6,404 nucleotides of DNA from Mariniphaga sp964540165 (GCA_964540165.1 CAZILU010000166.1:1-6404); one strand, 5' to 3'; shown: positions 1-6,404, numbered from the stretch's first letter. Numbers and translations are program-made. The notes: generated by a model not told the origin, from the letters alone.

Positions 1-917
1 GGGCGTTAATTATTCAATCATACCGAATTGCACCTGCTGACTATTTGCATTTTGTTCCTTTTGTGCTGTTTAATCTTTTTTTGGCCGGTATTTCATTTTT
101 TCCTGAAACTGCGGTGAAAATCAGACTTGACCATTTGGAAGGAGAGCACGGTTCATCTGCTCTGTTCAATTTTTTTCTGGTAATCACGGCGTTATCCGGA
201 CCGGTTTATTTTGGACTTTCCCTGGCTTTGTTCAAAAAGCTGGACATTAATATCTTTAATAATTTTTCTTCGATAGAAAATATCGACCTGGGCTGGTTGC
301 GAAATCTGGTTTATACTTTTGGAGCCGTTTGGACTATTTTAATGGCCGCTGCAGCGATGCATCATATTTTTTATCTTTTTTCCTGGAATTTTTGCACCAA
401 CGGACTTTCGCTGTCGTTATCGGTTTTTATCATTCTCATTGGTTATTTTGGATTAAAGCAGAAAGAGATTTTTTCAGGATTCGAAAATGGCCAGTTTGTA
501 ACCGAAAGCAATTCAGTTGAAAAATATGCAGGATCAACTCTGAAGGAAACCGATGCCGAAGCGTATGCCGAAAAACTGATAAATTACATGGCCGAAAAAA
601 AGCCTTACCTGAATCCTGATTTAACCCTGCCACAACTGGCCGGCGAGCTGAATATACCGTCGCACTATTTATCGCAGGTGATTAATAAAAATATCGGTAA
701 GAACTTTTTTGACTTTATTAACCACTATCGGATTGAAGAAGTGAAAACTAAAATTATCAATCCCGGTTATCAGAAATATTCTGTTTTGGGCATAGCCTTC
801 GGGGCTGGATTCAATTCCAAGTCGGCGTTTAACAGGGTTTTTAAAAACATTACCGGAAAAACACCCACGCAATTCAAAAAACAACAGTCCGGTAAAATTT
901 ATCATCTGATCCCATAA
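1..917 (+). CDS. Membrane-anchored AraC-family transcriptional regulator (5' partial)
   Basis: The reading frame is open from the left edge (first full codon at 3) and has no ATG before 45, so the gene is cut; the TTG at 45 is only the first start-like codon in the window. The visible 304 residues hold about four hydrophobic segments (nt 45-110, 160-235, 295-390 and 395-455), ending in a GYFGLKQKEIF segment typical of Bacteroidota membrane-bound AraC proteins. A soluble linker follows, then a complete C-terminal AraC DNA-binding domain (visible residues about 188-295). Its first helix-turn-helix is near LTLPQLAGELNIPSHYLSQV (residues 207-226). The second (259-288) carries the family signature VLGIAFGAGFNSKSAFNRVFK followed by TGKTPTQFKK. 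By family knowledge it should sense a membrane or periplasmic signal and control transcription; the signal and targets are unknown. Nothing ties it directly to the efflux operon, since an intrinsic terminator and another gene lie between. Confidence 0.9.
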   Translation, partial: ALIIQSYRIAPADYLHFVPFVLFNLFLAGISFFPETAVKIRLDHLEGEHGSSALFNFFLVITALSGPVYFGLSLALFKKLDINIFNNFSSIENIDLGWLRNLVYTFGAVWTILMAAAAMHHIFYLFSWNFCTNGLSLSLSVFIILIGYFGLKQKEIFSGFENGQFVTESNSVEKYAGSTLKETDAEAYAEKLINYMAEKKPYLNPDLTLPQLAGELNIPSHYLSQVINKNIGKNFFDFINHYRIEEVKTKIINPGYQKYSVLGIAFGAGFNSKSAFNRVFKNITGKTPTQFKKQQSGKIYHLIP

Positions 918-985
918 AAACAAGTCTTTTTCCAACAAAGGAGTACCCTTTTATAAAGTAGGTCGCACACCTTTTCGATCCATCC

Positions 986-993
986 TATGTTTG
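986..993 (+). promoter_or_regulatory. Possible -7 box of a Bacteroidota promoter for the DUF6448 gene
   Basis: TATGTTTG matches the Bacteroidota -7 consensus TAnnTTTG and lies 40 bp before the start at 1034. I find no convincing TTTG or TTG box 17-23 bp upstream, so this is half a promoter at best. If used, transcription would begin near 1000, inside the dyad at 994-1018. Confidence 0.3.
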
Positions 994-1018
994 TGGTGAA
1001 AAACTGAATTATTCACCA
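994..1018 (+). repeat. Inverted repeat (7-bp arms) before the DUF6448 gene
   Basis: TGGTGAA (994-1000) and TTCACCA (1012-1018) are exact reverse complements separated by 11 nt. The dyad ends 15 nt before the start codon and directly follows the possible -7 box. It could be a small 5'-UTR hairpin or an operator over the transcription start. There is no U-run, so it is not a terminator. Confidence 0.4.
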
Positions 1019-1033
1019 TAAAAATTTTAAAAA

Positions 1034-1675
1034 ATGAGAACAAAGAGAAAAAGACAACAAGAAAAGGTTAGCCTTTTCAATCGGAGATTTAACGTAAACC
1101 AATTATTTTTCGCTGCTTTATTGGCAGTTTTGGTTTTAACAATTTCAAAACCGGCATCTGCGCATTGCGATTCGTACGACGGACCTGTGATTACCGATGC
1201 CCGAAAAGCGCTGGAAACCAACAATCCTGAATTGGTATTAAAATGGATTTCCAAAAAACAGGAAAAGGAAGTAATTTCACTTTTCAACAAAACAGTCGCC
1301 CTCAAAAATGGCAACCGGGAGATTTACGAGGTGATTGAAAAGTACTTTTTTGAAACGCTGGTGAGGCTTCACCGCGAAACCGAAGGCGCTCCCTATACCG
1401 GGCTGAAATCGCCTGGGACAACAAAACAAATGATCCAAATAAGCGACCATGCACTGTCATCAGGAGATATCGATGATTTGGTAGCGAAACTGAACAACCA
1501 CATCGGAAGTGTTATTTTGGAAAAATACCATAAAACTGCTGAGTTGAGCCAAAAGAAAAACGAATCGGTTGAAACCGGAAGAGCCTTTGTGGAAGCTTAT
1601 GTGGATTATACCCACACACTTGAAGCCATTCATGATTTGTTGGAGCACAGTAGTGGTTCGCATGCCGGGCACTAA
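1034..1675 (+). CDS. Secreted DUF6448-type protein, His-rich ends
   Basis: This is a 213-aa exported protein of unknown function. Residues 1-43 form a long, basic signal peptide (RTKRKRQQEK, then hydrophobic 24-37) ending in ASA, so predicted cleavage leaves His44-Cys45 as the mature N-terminus (HCDSYDGPVI). The start is the only in-frame ATG upstream of the signal peptide; the upstream sequence is A-rich with no clear Shine-Dalgarno. I recognise the DUF6448 pattern from memory: HCDxxDGPV at the mature start, YFFETLVRLHR (104-114), GAPYTGLK (118-125), and a helical C-terminal half with AFVEAYVDYTH (184-194). The tail HSSGSHAGH adds His205, His210 and His213. The terminal His/Cys and the histidines suggest metal binding, but this is inference with no demonstrated activity. 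The gene is monocistronic, followed by a strong terminator. Family assignment is fairly sure; function is unknown. Confidence 0.85.
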   Translation: MRTKRKRQQEKVSLFNRRFNVNQLFFAALLAVLVLTISKPASAHCDSYDGPVITDARKALETNNPELVLKWISKKQEKEVISLFNKTVALKNGNREIYEVIEKYFFETLVRLHRETEGAPYTGLKSPGTTKQMIQISDHALSSGDIDDLVAKLNNHIGSVILEKYHKTAELSQKKNESVETGRAFVEAYVDYTHTLEAIHDLLEHSSGSHAGH

Positions 1676-1695
1676 AATAAAAATATACTGAACTT

Positions 1696-1732
1696 AAACA
1701 TCCCTGCTCTGTAACCGGGCAGGGATGTTTTT
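1696..1732 (+). terminator. Rho-independent terminator after the DUF6448 gene
   Basis: A perfect 12-bp stem, AAACATCCCTGC (1696-1707) with GCAGGGATGTTT (1719-1730), has an 11-nt loop and ends in a run of five T (1728-1732). It starts 20 bp after the stop at 1675. It should end the upstream transcript and insulate the efflux promoter downstream. The A-rich left arm gives only a short T-run on the other strand, so reverse-strand termination would be weak. Confidence 0.9.
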
Positions 1733-1772
1733 CTATAATCCAATCAAAATAAATCATTTTTTTTAGTTAGAT

Positions 1773-1803
1773 TTTGGAAGTTAGTAAATATTAACTAACT
1801 TTG
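1773..1803 (+). promoter_or_regulatory. Bacteroidota-type promoter of the efflux operon
   Basis: TTTG at 1773-1776 (-33 box) and TAACTTTG at 1796-1803 (-7 box, exact match to TAnnTTTG) are separated by 19 bp, the spacing expected for the Bacteroidota primary sigma factor. Transcription should start at about 1808-1812, giving a 5' UTR of roughly 95 nt before the start at 1907. It lies just after the intrinsic terminator and before a co-directional four-gene unit. The near-palindrome at 1780-1799 fills the spacer and overlaps the -7 box, so the promoter is probably repressible. Confidence 0.7.
1780..1799. promoter_or_regulatory. Putative operator O1, 20-bp near-palindrome inside the promoter
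   Basis: GTTAGTAAATATTAACTAAC reads the same on both strands at 18 of 20 positions (GTTAGT and ACTAAC arms). It occupies the spacer and the first half of the -7 box, where a bound dimer would block RNA polymerase. An additional half-site AGTTAG lies at 1765-1770. Size and symmetry fit a TetR- or MarR-type dimer, which commonly control efflux pumps, but the regulator is not in the window. Confidence 0.65.
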
Positions 1804-1875
1804 TCGTATCTTAAAGAACTATGAATCTGAAATAGATGAGAACTCAATTTAGGATTGTAATGATATGCACTTAAA

Positions 1876-1895
1876 GTTAGTAAATATTAATTAAC
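1876..1895. promoter_or_regulatory. Putative operator O2, second copy of the near-palindrome
   Basis: GTTAGTAAATATTAATTAAC differs from O1 at one base only (T1891 for C1795), and the two preceding bases (AA) are also shared. It lies exactly 96 bp downstream of O1, close to a whole number of helical turns, in the predicted 5' UTR and 11 bp before the start at 1907. Flanking sequence beyond the 22-bp match is unrelated, arguing for a conserved binding site over a simple duplication. It could act as a roadblock or loop with O1. Confidence 0.6.
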
Positions 1896-1906
1896 AACAG
1901 AGGGAG

Positions 1907-2191
1907 ATGGAAACACAAAAAGTAAAAAGGATTATTGATGCCGGCGGAAACTTGCCCGTTGAAAACGACCCTGGGGGCTTTAGTCTCGATCTGCTTTTCA
2001 AACAGCCAGATAATCAAGGTTATGACCTGTTTACCCTCGTCAGGAATGAAGAGAAGGTTTTTGCAACCGGTACAGAAACCAAAATTCTGGTTAAAGAAAT
2101 TCCTGGCAGTTTCCAGGCACTGATGAGTGATATGCAACTGGCCGATAAAATGGTGCGCGATATTAAAAAATACCAGTCAGCAACCGATTAA
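1907..2191 (+). CDS. Small hypothetical protein leading the efflux operon
   Basis: I do not recognise this 94-aa protein. ATG 1907 is the only possible ATG start: the frame is closed by a TAA at 1892-1894. A purine-rich AGAGGGAG directly abuts the ATG, an unusually short Shine-Dalgarno spacing. There is no signal peptide, membrane segment or cysteine, so it is probably cytoplasmic. The pattern suggests a short basic N-terminal helix (residues 1-12), a beta-rich middle (about 24-67, FSLDLLFKQ, YDLFTLVRNEEKVFATG, TKILVKEI) and an amphipathic C-terminal helix (about 68-91, SFQALMSDMQLADKMVRDIKKY). No helix-turn-helix is visible, so it is not an obvious TetR or MarR repressor, although such a gene often occupies this position in efflux operons. 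Its stop lies 10 bp before the next start, so it is almost certainly co-transcribed with the pump. Confidence 0.75.
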   Translation: METQKVKRIIDAGGNLPVENDPGGFSLDLLFKQPDNQGYDLFTLVRNEEKVFATGTETKILVKEIPGSFQALMSDMQLADKMVRDIKKYQSATD

Positions 2192-2201
2192 TTTCTTCAA
2201 T

Positions 2202-4544
2202 ATGGAACGAATATCAATTGTTTTGAACTATTTACTTATTCTGCTTATTTTTCCGCTGGCAACTTATGCACAGCCGGTAACCGTTGGCATTGTCACCGAT
2301 GCTCCGGGTTCTGAGTTTGATCTGCTGACCATGCAGGTAAAGACTGAAACCGAAGCTTTGACCAATGGCGGCGATGGTGCTGTTTTTGTCGAACTGACGG
2401 CAGACTGGCAACCCCGGAAAGCGGAAGAGCACCTGCACACTTTTTTTAACAACCCGGAAGTGGATATTGTGGTGACGCTGGGATTTCTCTCGTCGGATGC
2501 AGCAGCCCGGTTATCGGTGTTTCCCAAGCCGGTGATTGCTGCCACGGTATTAGATCCGGAACTTCAGAATTTGCCGTTGCAGTCCGATGAAGGTTCAGGC
2601 ATTCCTAATTTTGCCTGGATTGAATCGCTTATCCGGTTGAAAGACGACATGCACTCCTTTGCACGGATTTTCGAAGCCCATCATCTTGCAGTCATCATTC
2701 CCCGGGAACTTTATTCAGAATTTCAGATTCTGAATGCGTATCTGAAATCGGATGGAAACACATTTGATGTTTCGTTTATTCCGGTAGAAGAAAATGAAAA
2801 TCCATTGGATCAATTGCCTGCCGGAACCGATGCAGCCATGGTTTTCCCGTTGATTCACCATTCCGCTGCCGCTGCCGGGGCCGTTATTTCAGGCCTGAAT
2901 GAAAGGGGAATTCCGTCGCTTTCGGTAAATGGAACGGCATACCTGGAACTTGGAGCCACCATTACATTTACCCCGCAGTTTACTTTTCAACCGTTGGCCC
3001 GGCAAGTGGCAGTACGGGTTTTAAAAGCTTCAGAAGGAATCCCGCTCGGTGATGTTTCCTCTTTTGCTGATGGTCCGGAGCGAACAGCCATCGTAAATAT
3101 GGAGAGCCTGCGACTGACTGAACGGTTTCCCCAATGGTCTGACCTGGCAGATGCTGTTTTTCTGAACGTTGAAAAAATACCCGGTGACGAACTGACGTTG
3201 CACAGGGCTATTGCTTTGGCATTGGAAAACAATCTGCAAGGGAAAATGAGCGACCAGGATCTGCTGATGGCAGAAAAAGAGATTCGCACGGCCAAAGCAA
3301 CTGTTCTGCCACAGGTGGAAGCCTCGGGAACGGCAGTGCAACTAAGTGAAAACCTGGTGGAATCGTCCATGGGACAGCGGGGTGAATTTTCGGTTACCGG
3401 TTCGGTTTCGTTAAAGCAGGTGATCTATTCCGAGGCGGCTTATGCGAACATTGCACTGAAAAAGCTGATGGCCGAAAGTACAAAACAGGGCAACCGGCAA
3501 ACCACACTCGACTTGGTGCATGATGTTTCGCAGGCTTATATTTCCCTGTTGTTCGCTAAAAACAATCTTCAGATAAAAAATGAAAACGTAAGCGTCACCC
3601 TGAAAAACCTGGAACTGGCCAGGGCCAAAGAGAGAAGCGGTGAGGGCAGCGTATCGGATGTCAACCGCTGGATTACTGAACTGAACCTCGGCAGGATGGA
3701 TTTAAACGATGCCGAGGCAGGTTACAAAGCGGCTATGTACCGGTTAAATGAACTGCTGAACCAACCTGTGGGCAATGCCATTGCCACCCCTGATTCCGCC
3801 GATGTTGGCAGAACGATCATTCACAATCAGCAAATTCTGGATTCCTGGTTCAACCATCCGGACCTGACCGAAAAATATGCAGGCTTTTTGATGAACGAAA
3901 TGCTTGCCCATTCGCCGGAGCTCCAACAATTAGCAACAGCCGGAGAGATGATTGACCGGCAAAAGATGATGAATATCAGGCAGATGTATTTACCCGAAGT
4001 GGTACTTGTCGGAAATGCCGATCAGGCTTTGATCCGCGAAGGAGTCATTCGGAATCCGCAGTTGCCTGTACCGCCGCCACCCGACGACATCACCTGGAAC
4101 CTGGGTCTGCGTCTGAGCATCCCCATTTTTGAAGGTGGCCGGAAAAGAAGCGAAATGCAGCGGGCCACCATCGAGCAGGATAAAATTGCCTGGCAGAAAG
4201 AGGACCTGCTCAACAAACTGGAAGCAGGAATCCGTTCCAACGTGCAGTTTCTGCAAGCATCGTATCGCGAAATGGAACTGTCGGAAGATGCTGCCCATAC
4301 TGCTGAAGAGAATTTCCGTACCATCCAGGATGCATACGCTCAGGGAATGGTTAACGTTGTACAACTTACCGATGCCCAGAGTGTGATGATTCGAACAAGG
4401 CAAATGGCATTAGGCTCGCGTTACCAGTACATACTGGATTACATCAAAACAGAACGGTTGCAGGGAAAATTTTTCTTTCTGGAAAGCGAATCCGAAAGAG
4501 CACAATATACCAACCGATTAGTAACTTATTTAACCGAAGAGTAA
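2202..4544 (+). CDS. TolC-family outer-membrane efflux protein with N-terminal ABC substrate-binding-like domain
   Basis: This 780-aa protein is far longer than a usual TolC homologue (about 420-500 aa). I chose ATG 2202 because it gives a clean signal peptide (residues 1-23, hydrophobic core then TYA before Gln24); an in-frame ATG at 2127 would overlap the previous gene and bury that signal. Residues about 25-325 resemble the PF04392 substrate-binding family: VTVGIVTDAPG, then DIVVTLGFLSSDAA (88-101), PVIAATVLDPE, a second lobe from HHLAVIIPRE (160), DAAMVFPL (210), and YLELGATI followed by ARQVAVRVLKASEGIPLG. Residues about 329-770 are two OEP repeats. The first opens with LTLHRAIALALENN and has ATVLPQVEASG and SLKQVIYSEA. 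The second starts near 564 and has RQMYLPEVVLVG, LRLSIPIFEGGRKRSE (about 635) and YAQGMVNVVQLTDAQ. TolC trimers form the outer-membrane channel of RND pumps. The stop lies 2 bp before the adaptor gene. The channel role is confident; the ligand and role of the front domain are unknown. Confidence 0.9.
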   Translation: MERISIVLNYLLILLIFPLATYAQPVTVGIVTDAPGSEFDLLTMQVKTETEALTNGGDGAVFVELTADWQPRKAEEHLHTFFNNPEVDIVVTLGFLSSDAAARLSVFPKPVIAATVLDPELQNLPLQSDEGSGIPNFAWIESLIRLKDDMHSFARIFEAHHLAVIIPRELYSEFQILNAYLKSDGNTFDVSFIPVEENENPLDQLPAGTDAAMVFPLIHHSAAAAGAVISGLNERGIPSLSVNGTAYLELGATITFTPQFTFQPLARQVAVRVLKASEGIPLGDVSSFADGPERTAIVNMESLRLTERFPQWSDLADAVFLNVEKIPGDELTLHRAIALALENNLQGKMSDQDLLMAEKEIRTAKATVLPQVEASGTAVQLSENLVESSMGQRGEFSVTGSVSLKQVIYSEAAYANIALKKLMAESTKQGNRQTTLDLVHDVSQAYISLLFAKNNLQIKNENVSVTLKNLELARAKERSGEGSVSDVNRWITELNLGRMDLNDAEAGYKAAMYRLNELLNQPVGNAIATPDSADVGRTIIHNQQILDSWFNHPDLTEKYAGFLMNEMLAHSPELQQLATAGEMIDRQKMMNIRQMYLPEVVLVGNADQALIREGVIRNPQLPVPPPPDDITWNLGLRLSIPIFEGGRKRSEMQRATIEQDKIAWQKEDLLNKLEAGIRSNVQFLQASYREMELSEDAAHTAEENFRTIQDAYAQGMVNVVQLTDAQSVMIRTRQMALGSRYQYILDYIKTERLQGKFFFLESESERAQYTNRLVTYLTEE

Positions 4545-4546
4545 AA

Positions 4547-5641
4547 ATGAAAGAGATAACTGTAAAGATACAAATCCTTGCTTTAGGCACTCTGCTGCTG
4601 ACCGGTTGCGGAGGCAATGAAGAGAAAGAAGAAGTCGTTCGTCCGGTTTTTTACCAGGAAGTGGGAGAGAGCACTGCGCAAAGCGTACGCTCATTTTCAG
4701 GAGTAACGCAATCAGCCACCGCGGCGAAACTGAGTTTCAAGGTGGGCGGTATGATCGAAGATGTACCGGTTGATATGGGAGATACGATAAAAAGAGGGTC
4801 CGTGGTTGCCCGCCTTGATGATACTGACTACCGCATCAATTACCACAAGGCGGAAGCTTCCCTGAAAAATGCTGAAGCCTGGTTGGCCGCAGCCAGATCC
4901 GCTTTTTTGCGGGTTGAGAACCTGTATGTGAATAACCATGTTTCCCTGAGCGAATATGAAAAAGCAAAAACGCAGTTTGAATCGGCCGAAACTACGGTGA
5001 ATAGTGCCCGTTCACAACTCATGGCGGCACAAAATCAACTGGATTATACCGTTTTAAGAGCGCCTATCGATGGTGTGATTTCTTCGGTGATGGTTCAGGA
5101 AAACGAAATGACCGGTGCCGGTCATCCTGTTGTGGTTTTTGCCGGAATTAATAACCTGGAAATAAAAACAGCTGTACCGGAGAACATCATATCGCAAATC
5201 AATCGCGGACAGGATGCAACGGTGCGGTTCAGTGCATTCCCCGAAGAGACCTTTCGGGGAATGATTACCGAAGTGAGTCCGGGCATCCCGAATGCCTCTG
5301 CCTATCCGGTGATTGTCCGGTTAGCGAAATCCTCTTCCCGGCTTTTTCCCGGAATGACAGGAACGGTAGAACTACCGGTGAACGGGGACAGCCTCTCTCA
5401 AAACAGGGTAGTTATTACCCCAGATGCTGTCGGGCACGACTCGTCGGGCGATTTTGTCTTTGTAGCGACTAAAAGCGATGGTAGCGACTTTTATGTTGCG
5501 AAAAAAAGAAACATAACCCTGGGGGAGCTGCAGGCCGACGGATACGAGATTGTGAGCGGTCTGAACAAAGATGAATTGTTGATAACCGCAGGACTGAGTT
5601 TTTTATATGATGGTCGGAAGGTAAAACTGTTAGATAATTAG
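4547..5641 (+). CDS. RND efflux periplasmic adaptor (membrane fusion protein), lipoprotein
   Basis: This 364-aa AcrA/HlyD-type adaptor bridges the RND pump and the TolC channel. The N-terminus is a lipoprotein signal with lipobox LLTGC (Cys21) followed by GGN, so the mature protein is probably lipid-anchored in the inner membrane facing the periplasm. Domains in order: first lipoyl half (about 62-94, LSFKVGGMIEDVPVDMGDTI, then GSVVARLDD); an alpha-hairpin coiled coil (about 98-165); second lipoyl half (166-200, DYTVLRAPIDGVISSV); beta barrel (about 203-278, VRFSAFPEETFRGMITEVSP, then LFPGMTGTVELPV); and a C-terminal membrane-proximal domain (286-364). The hairpin is short, suiting a pump whose TolC reaches deep into the periplasm. 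The start is 2 bp after the TolC stop, implying translational coupling. Gene order fixes the role; substrate cannot be deduced. Confidence 0.93.
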   Translation: MKEITVKIQILALGTLLLTGCGGNEEKEEVVRPVFYQEVGESTAQSVRSFSGVTQSATAAKLSFKVGGMIEDVPVDMGDTIKRGSVVARLDDTDYRINYHKAEASLKNAEAWLAAARSAFLRVENLYVNNHVSLSEYEKAKTQFESAETTVNSARSQLMAAQNQLDYTVLRAPIDGVISSVMVQENEMTGAGHPVVVFAGINNLEIKTAVPENIISQINRGQDATVRFSAFPEETFRGMITEVSPGIPNASAYPVIVRLAKSSSRLFPGMTGTVELPVNGDSLSQNRVVITPDAVGHDSSGDFVFVATKSDGSDFYVAKKRNITLGELQADGYEIVSGLNKDELLITAGLSFLYDGRKVKLLDN

Positions 5642-5667
5642 TGTCATTACCGAGATTAAACGTACAT

Positions 5668-5682
5668 GAATAAAATTTATTC
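5668..5682. repeat. 15-bp palindrome just before the RND permease start
   Basis: GAATAAAATTTATTC has perfect 7-bp arms around one central base and ends 2 bp before the start at 5685. It lies in the 43-bp MFP-RND gap, the largest inside the operon. The one-base centre makes it a poor hairpin, so if functional it is more likely a protein-binding site. At this AT content it could be chance. Confidence 0.35.
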
Positions 5683-5684
5683 GA

Positions 5685-6404
5685 ATGAATCTTACAAAAA
5701 TAACGCTGAATAACAGCCGGATTACTCTCATCGCCATCCTGGTGATCGCTATTATCGGTGTAGGCAACTATTTTGAGCTGGAACGCGACAGTATGCCGCC
5801 ATATACGGTTCGGATTGCCAGTGTGGTAACTCAATACCCCGGTGCCGATCCCAACAAAGTGGAAACCCTGGTCACCGAACCGTTGGAAGAGGTCATTCGT
5901 GAAATGGTGGAGGTAAAAACCATTACCAGTGAATCGCGTCCGGGGCTGTCGGTAATTACGGTGGAGCTGATTACAGACGTGAGTGCAAAAGAGTTGCAGT
6001 CGGTGTGGACCACCCTCCGCAATAAGGTGGAAGATATCAGACCCCGCTTGCCGCAGGGTATTTTTGGCCCTGTGGTGAAGGATGAAGACATCGGTACGGT
6101 ATTCGGGATCATCCTCGGTGTTACCGGCGATGGCGTACCGTACAGCCAGCTGGAAGACTATGCCAAAGAGGTGCGCGACGAGTTGCTGCTGCTCCCCGAT
6201 GTGGCTAAAATAAAATACGGAGGCGTACAGGAAGAGCGCATTTTTATCGGGTTCGACGATAAACAATTGGCCCACTACGGCCTGAACATGATGAAGCTGC
6301 GCAATATCATTTCTGCAACTAATATCCTCTATCCCGGAGGTGAGATCAACATGGGCCGCCAACGCATTATGCTGGAGCCTTCAGGTAGTTTTGAATCTAT
6401 CGAC
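5685..6404 (+). CDS. RND efflux permease, AcrB/HAE family (3' partial)
   Basis: An open frame of 240 codons runs off the right edge, so about a quarter of a typical 1000-aa RND permease is present. ATG 5685 gives MNLTKITLNNSRITLIAILV with the first transmembrane helix at about 12-30; an in-frame stop at 5667-5669 rules out a longer start. The periplasmic porter region follows with family motifs: VVTQYPGADPNKVETLVTEP (47-66), EEVIREMVEVKTITSESRPG (68-87), LRNKVEDIRPRLPQG (111-125) and LEDYAKEVRDELLLLPDV (156-173). By family knowledge the protein is a proton-driven trimeric inner-membrane antiporter passing substrates to the adaptor and TolC partners encoded upstream. The sequence favours the hydrophobe/amphiphile type over heavy-metal CusA types, but the diagnostic transmembrane residues (TM4 aspartates) lie outside the window, so substrate class stays open. 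The frame is clean with no internal stop. Confidence 0.92.
   Translation, partial: MNLTKITLNNSRITLIAILVIAIIGVGNYFELERDSMPPYTVRIASVVTQYPGADPNKVETLVTEPLEEVIREMVEVKTITSESRPGLSVITVELITDVSAKELQSVWTTLRNKVEDIRPRLPQGIFGPVVKDEDIGTVFGIILGVTGDGVPYSQLEDYAKEVRDELLLLPDVAKIKYGGVQEERIFIGFDDKQLAHYGLNMMKLRNIISATNILYPGGEINMGRQRIMLEPSGSFESID

Noticed and set aside
45..47. TTG as start codon of the AraC-type regulator
   Set aside because: The frame is open to the left edge and the upstream codons (3-44) continue a typical membrane segment, so this is an internal codon of a gene cut by the window.
1836..1874. 12-residue open frame in the operon 5' UTR
   Set aside because: It has no ribosome binding site and no run of repeated codons or hairpin set typical of an attenuation leader; likely chance.
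2127..2201. 25-residue N-terminal extension of the TolC fusion from ATG 2127
   Set aside because: It overlaps the 94-aa gene by 65 bp and places the clear signal peptide internally; ATG 2202 is the better start.
5666..5713. 15-residue open frame overlapping the RND start
   Set aside because: It is out of frame with the permease, has no Shine-Dalgarno and overlaps the palindrome; most likely chance.
5469..6362. 297-codon open frame on the minus strand
   Set aside because: It lies opposite the end of the adaptor gene and the start of the RND permease, both with strong family motifs; its product is rich in His, Gln and Phe and has no recognisable domain, as expected of an antisense shadow.
1..6404. 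CRISPR arrays, tRNA or rRNA genes, insertion sequences, attachment sites
   Set aside because: No spaced repeat series, cloverleaf, transposase motif or terminal inverted repeats were seen; nearly all sequence is accounted for by the six genes and the short control regions described.

Overview
The window looks like Bacteroidota chromosome, probably a Bacteroidales/Marinilabiliales-type organism. This is inferred from four things: starts with weak or no Shine-Dalgarno sequence, AT-rich spacers, a promoter matching the Bacteroidota sigma consensus (TTTG, 19 bp, TAnnTTTG) at 1773-1803, and protein families common in that phylum. All genes lie on the + strand. Two of the six are cut by the window edges.

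Left part (1-1740). The 3' portion of a membrane-anchored AraC-type regulator runs to 917; its true start is off the left edge. A 116-bp spacer follows, with a weak -7-like box and a small dyad. Next is a secreted DUF6448-type protein (1034-1675) whose predicted mature N-terminus is His-Cys. A strong intrinsic terminator (1696-1732) closes this unit and insulates it from what follows.

Control region (1741-1906). A near-consensus Bacteroidota promoter carries a 20-bp, 18/20-palindromic site between its -33 and -7 boxes. A second, almost identical copy lies 96 bp downstream, just before the first start codon. This looks like a repressor-controlled promoter, but no cognate repressor gene is present in the window.

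Right part (1907-6404). This is a tight four-gene transcription unit: an unrecognised 94-aa protein, a 780-aa TolC-family outer-membrane factor carrying an N-terminal periplasmic substrate-binding-like domain, a lipoprotein membrane fusion protein (AcrA/HlyD type), and the first 240 residues of an AcrB-type RND permease cut by the right edge. Together the last three supply all parts of a tripartite RND efflux pump: inner-membrane pump, periplasmic adaptor and outer-membrane channel. The two most unusual points are the solute-binding-like domain fused to the TolC channel and the orphan small protein leading the operon under the twin-palindrome promoter.
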